DNA from: Vibrio ponticus
Lineage (GTDB): Bacteria > Pseudomonadota > Gammaproteobacteria > Enterobacterales > Vibrionaceae
Assembly (NCBI RefSeq): GCF_009938225.1
Contig: NZ_AP019658.1
Span: 248,001-312,000, forward strand
Direction: 5' to 3'
DNA: 64,000 nucleotides
Part shown: in pieces, positions 62,339-64,000 of the stretch
Position numbering within the stretch: the stretch's first letter is position 1
Layout: each line of letters begins with the position of its first letter
Translations under genes and position numbers: made by a program
Notes under the pieces: generated by a model
Told to the model about the DNA's origin: nothing
Seen by the model: only the letters and a program-made list of their open reading frames with translations
The model's database searches: none

Positions 62339-62818
62339 GTGAAGGTTAGGGCAGTGTTAGAGTCTGATTGGGACTCAATACTTAAAATTCAGGCAGAGGT
62401 ATATCATGATGCTGTGCTTGAAGAGTTAGAGGTGCTGAAAAGTAAAAGCATAGTGTCACCAACCAGCTGTTTTGTCTGTGAAACATCAGAAGGTGATATC
62501 GCTGGTTACCTACTGTCTCATCCTTGGGATTGCTCAACCCCGCCAAAGTTATTTGAGCCATTAACCGTAGCGAATGGAAGGCATCAGTTTTTTATTCATG
62601 ACATGGCTGTTAGCGCAAGAGCGCAAGGTAAAGGCGTGGGACGATTGCTGATTAAGCAAGTTTTTACGCTAACAGAGAAGCTAGGTATGAAGAAAATCAA
62701 CCTCGTTGCAGTACAAGGGGCTGATAGTTACTGGGCAACGCTAGGATTTGTCGCTAAAAATAGTGAACTTTGTGCTAGTTATGGTGACGATGCTGTGATG
62801 ATGGAGATGACGGTTTAG
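62339..62818 (+). CDS. GNAT family N-acetyltransferase
   Basis: A 159-residue GNAT domain. The acetyl-CoA loop is ARAQGKGVGRLLI (near residue 100), after the DMAVSA strand, followed by GADSYWATLGFV. Start GTG 62339 has GAGG at 6 nt; the in-frame TTG at 62327 is less likely. Substrate unknown. Terminates just before the first GGGACAG repeat. Confidence 0.9.
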   Translation: MKVRAVLESDWDSILKIQAEVYHDAVLEELEVLKSKSIVSPTSCFVCETSEGDIAGYLLSHPWDCSTPPKLFEPLTVANGRHQFFIHDMAVSARAQGKGVGRLLIKQVFTLTEKLGMKKINLVAVQGADSYWATLGFVAKNSELCASYGDDAVMMEMTV

Positions 62819-62838
62819 TTGTTTAATAGTGTTTAATA

Positions 62839-62945
62839 GGGACAGTCACTTTAAACAACGATGTTTATCGGGACAGGCACATTAAAACAAGACTTAAGCA
62901 TCTGAATCTAATCGTTGTTGTACTTAATAAGGACAGTCTCGTTAA
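62839..62945. repeat. GGGACAG repeat cluster (RAYT-type REP), three copies
   Basis: GGGACAGTCACTTTAA (62839-62854), GGGACAGGCACATTAA (62870-62885) and AGGACAGTCTCGTTAA (62930-62945) in direct orientation, 30-60 bp apart, 187 bp from the 3' end of the transposase gene. Consensus is (A/G)GGACAG(T/G/A)C(A/T/G)C-x-TTAA. The rest of 62819-63131 shows no gene. Confidence 0.75.
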
Positions 62946-63131
62946 GAGAGGCTAGAAGAAAAACGTGTTTGACCTTGGAATTTTTGGATGGCTAGCGTGA
63001 TTGTAGAGTTGATCACACAGAATAGAGATACAAAAATGGAGTCGAGTGTTATTTCGTGGTTAAACGATCAATAGAGGGTAGAGGTTTCTTACTATTTTGA
63101 ACTGGTCGTTCGAAGTAGGTTAAAAGTTATG

Positions 63132-64000
63132 TTAGCAAGTTAATTGAAGCCGGTGAATCCTTGTCTTATTTAATAGTCGCCTTACTGAATGCAGGTTATC
63201 AGTACTACTTATCACGGTATGGCGATCTTTCCCTAGCTCGCGACAGACCTTAAGCCACACGGTTTGATTAATATTAAGTCTTTGTAATATTGGTGGCGTA
63301 GTCGAATCCAAACAAGCTTTATTGCTACGGTATTGCCGGGCTGTCCAGTCAACTAATTCGATATAATCTAAGAGTCGAAACGGAATCCCATCACAATTTA
63401 TTTCGCTTGAATTTCCTACGAAGGGATGTAGGCAAGGTGCGGTAACTTGATGGTTCTTTAGTGCTTCTAGTCTTGCTCGTATAGAAGTGAATTCGGATTC
63501 TTCAGGTGTTTTTGCGGTTCCCGCTCTTAACGGATTTAAGTCAACATAAGTCATTGCCGCAACTAAAGCCTGCTCATCTAGTAAAGCTTGGCTTTTGAAT
63601 CGGCTTTCCCAAAAATGTCCTTTGCATTCATCTTCTTGATTTGCCTTACAAGAGATATAAAAATTCAACTCTCTCATGAACCAACTAAGACTCCATAAGC
63701 GTGAACGCCAAGAATTGATGATAGATGCGCATGCTGCCTTTTGCGTCTCACTAGTTAATTGGCCAGCCAACCAGTTTGACACAAGACTAGGTAGTTTATG
63801 CTCTTTTTGCCAGCGTCGAACAACGTCGTGATCTGATAGAGAAAGGGCATTTTCCCGATTGATATGGACGACTAAGTGATAGTGATTACTCATGATGGCA
63901 TAGGCACAAATATCTATGCAGTAGATCTGAGAAAGCGAATACAGTTTTTGTTTTATCCATTCACGACGATGCTCGAAATTTTTTTCGGTGAGTGGATCTA
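63132..64000 (-). CDS. REP-associated tyrosine transposase (RAYT, Y1 superfamily), 5' end beyond window
   Basis: The frame is open from the stop at 63132 to the window end, giving at least 289 residues; the Met at 63893 is internal. The HUH motif lies in MSNHYHLVVHI, preceded by EHRREWIKQKLYSLSQIYC and AYAIM. Downstream are KGHFWESRFKSQALLDE and YVDLNPLRAG, both typical of the long RAYT group. These proteins process short palindromic REP repeats; GGGACAG repeats beside this gene are likely its targets. The N-terminus lies outside. There are no IS-type terminal repeats. Probably an intact chromosomal RAYT. Confidence 0.88.
   Translation of the reverse strand, partial: DPLTEKNFEHRREWIKQKLYSLSQIYCIDICAYAIMSNHYHLVVHINRENALSLSDHDVVRRWQKEHKLPSLVSNWLAGQLTSETQKAACASIINSWRSRLWSLSWFMRELNFYISCKANQEDECKGHFWESRFKSQALLDEQALVAAMTYVDLNPLRAGTAKTPEESEFTSIRARLEALKNHQVTAPCLHPFVGNSSEINCDGIPFRLLDYIELVDWTARQYRSNKACLDSTTPPILQRLNINQTVWLKVCRELGKDRHTVISSTDNLHSVRRLLNKTRIHRLQLTC

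Noticed and set aside
63132..63893. The transposase starting at the Met at 63893
   Set aside because: The frame continues open to the window end and the residues before that Met match the RAYT N-terminal half, so the Met is internal.

Overview
The window looks like part of the second chromosome of a Vibrio. Pointers are the gene content and order (second deoD, DUF523/DUF1722 gene - MerR regulator - photolyase - L,D-transpeptidase, ShyA-type endopeptidase, EAL/GGDEF protein, lldD, a GH19-like chitinase), a Vibrio-type chromosomal catB, and short inverted-repeat elements with ends of the ATACCAATC and TATACCCAAG type. I infer the genus from recognition of these families; no search was run. There are no rRNA or tRNA genes, no prophage and no CRISPR array.

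Layout. 1-5.3 kb: a GNAT gene cut by the window edge, an MFS transporter and a complete ECF vitamin-type importer (S component, fused double ATPase, EcfT) with a structured leader. 5.4-13.2 kb: a transposase-like zinc-ribbon protein, deoD with a predicted CRP promoter, and a probable light/DNA-repair operon (DUF523/DUF1722, MerR, photolyase, L,D-transpeptidase) preceded by four TTGTACA-type sites; then YitT and a possible small RNA. 13.8-16.1 kb: five tandem paralogous secreted micro-proteins beside a LysR regulator, the most unusual locus here. 16.2-25 kb: catB, an HlyD/ABC-2 export operon, a Fur-boxed fagA-fumC pair, a DUF3360 permease and a 1.2-kb non-coding stretch with a MITE-like element. 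25-29 kb: HAD phosphatase, HIBADH-type dehydrogenase, Lpp-like lipoprotein, DEAD-box helicase. 29-36 kb: a catabolic cassette (BCCT transporter, enolase-superfamily enzyme, FAD oxidoreductase, divergent GntR regulator) next to a YjiH-type membrane protein. 36-42.7 kb: YoaK, GFA-fold protein, small hypotheticals, ShyA-like endopeptidase, lldD, YbaK-like protein and a Cys-rich unknown. 43-49.4 kb: EAL-GGDEF protein, a lone pseudopilin and a histidine kinase, then adhC, an SMR protein and an OmpR-type regulator. 49.6-58.5 kb: outer-membrane protein, EEP hydrolase, AraC regulator, PEBP, a 1208-residue chitinase, and nemA-gloA. 58.6-64 kb: peroxiredoxin-like protein, a RodA-like SEDS protein, HD protein, GST, GNAT and a REP-associated tyrosine transposase (RAYT) cut by the window end.

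Functional themes are nutrient uptake (ECF vitamin, betaine-like compound, L-lactate, chitin), electrophile and formaldehyde detoxification (nemA, gloA, adhC, GFA, GST), cell-wall remodelling (L,D-transpeptidase, ShyA, RodA, Lpp) and iron-responsive metabolism. Dispersed GGGACAG repeats at 28.9, 60.6, 61.4 and 62.8 kb fit the target repeats of the RAYT. Most genes have clear ribosome binding sites and many are followed by strong hairpin terminators, several shared by convergent genes.
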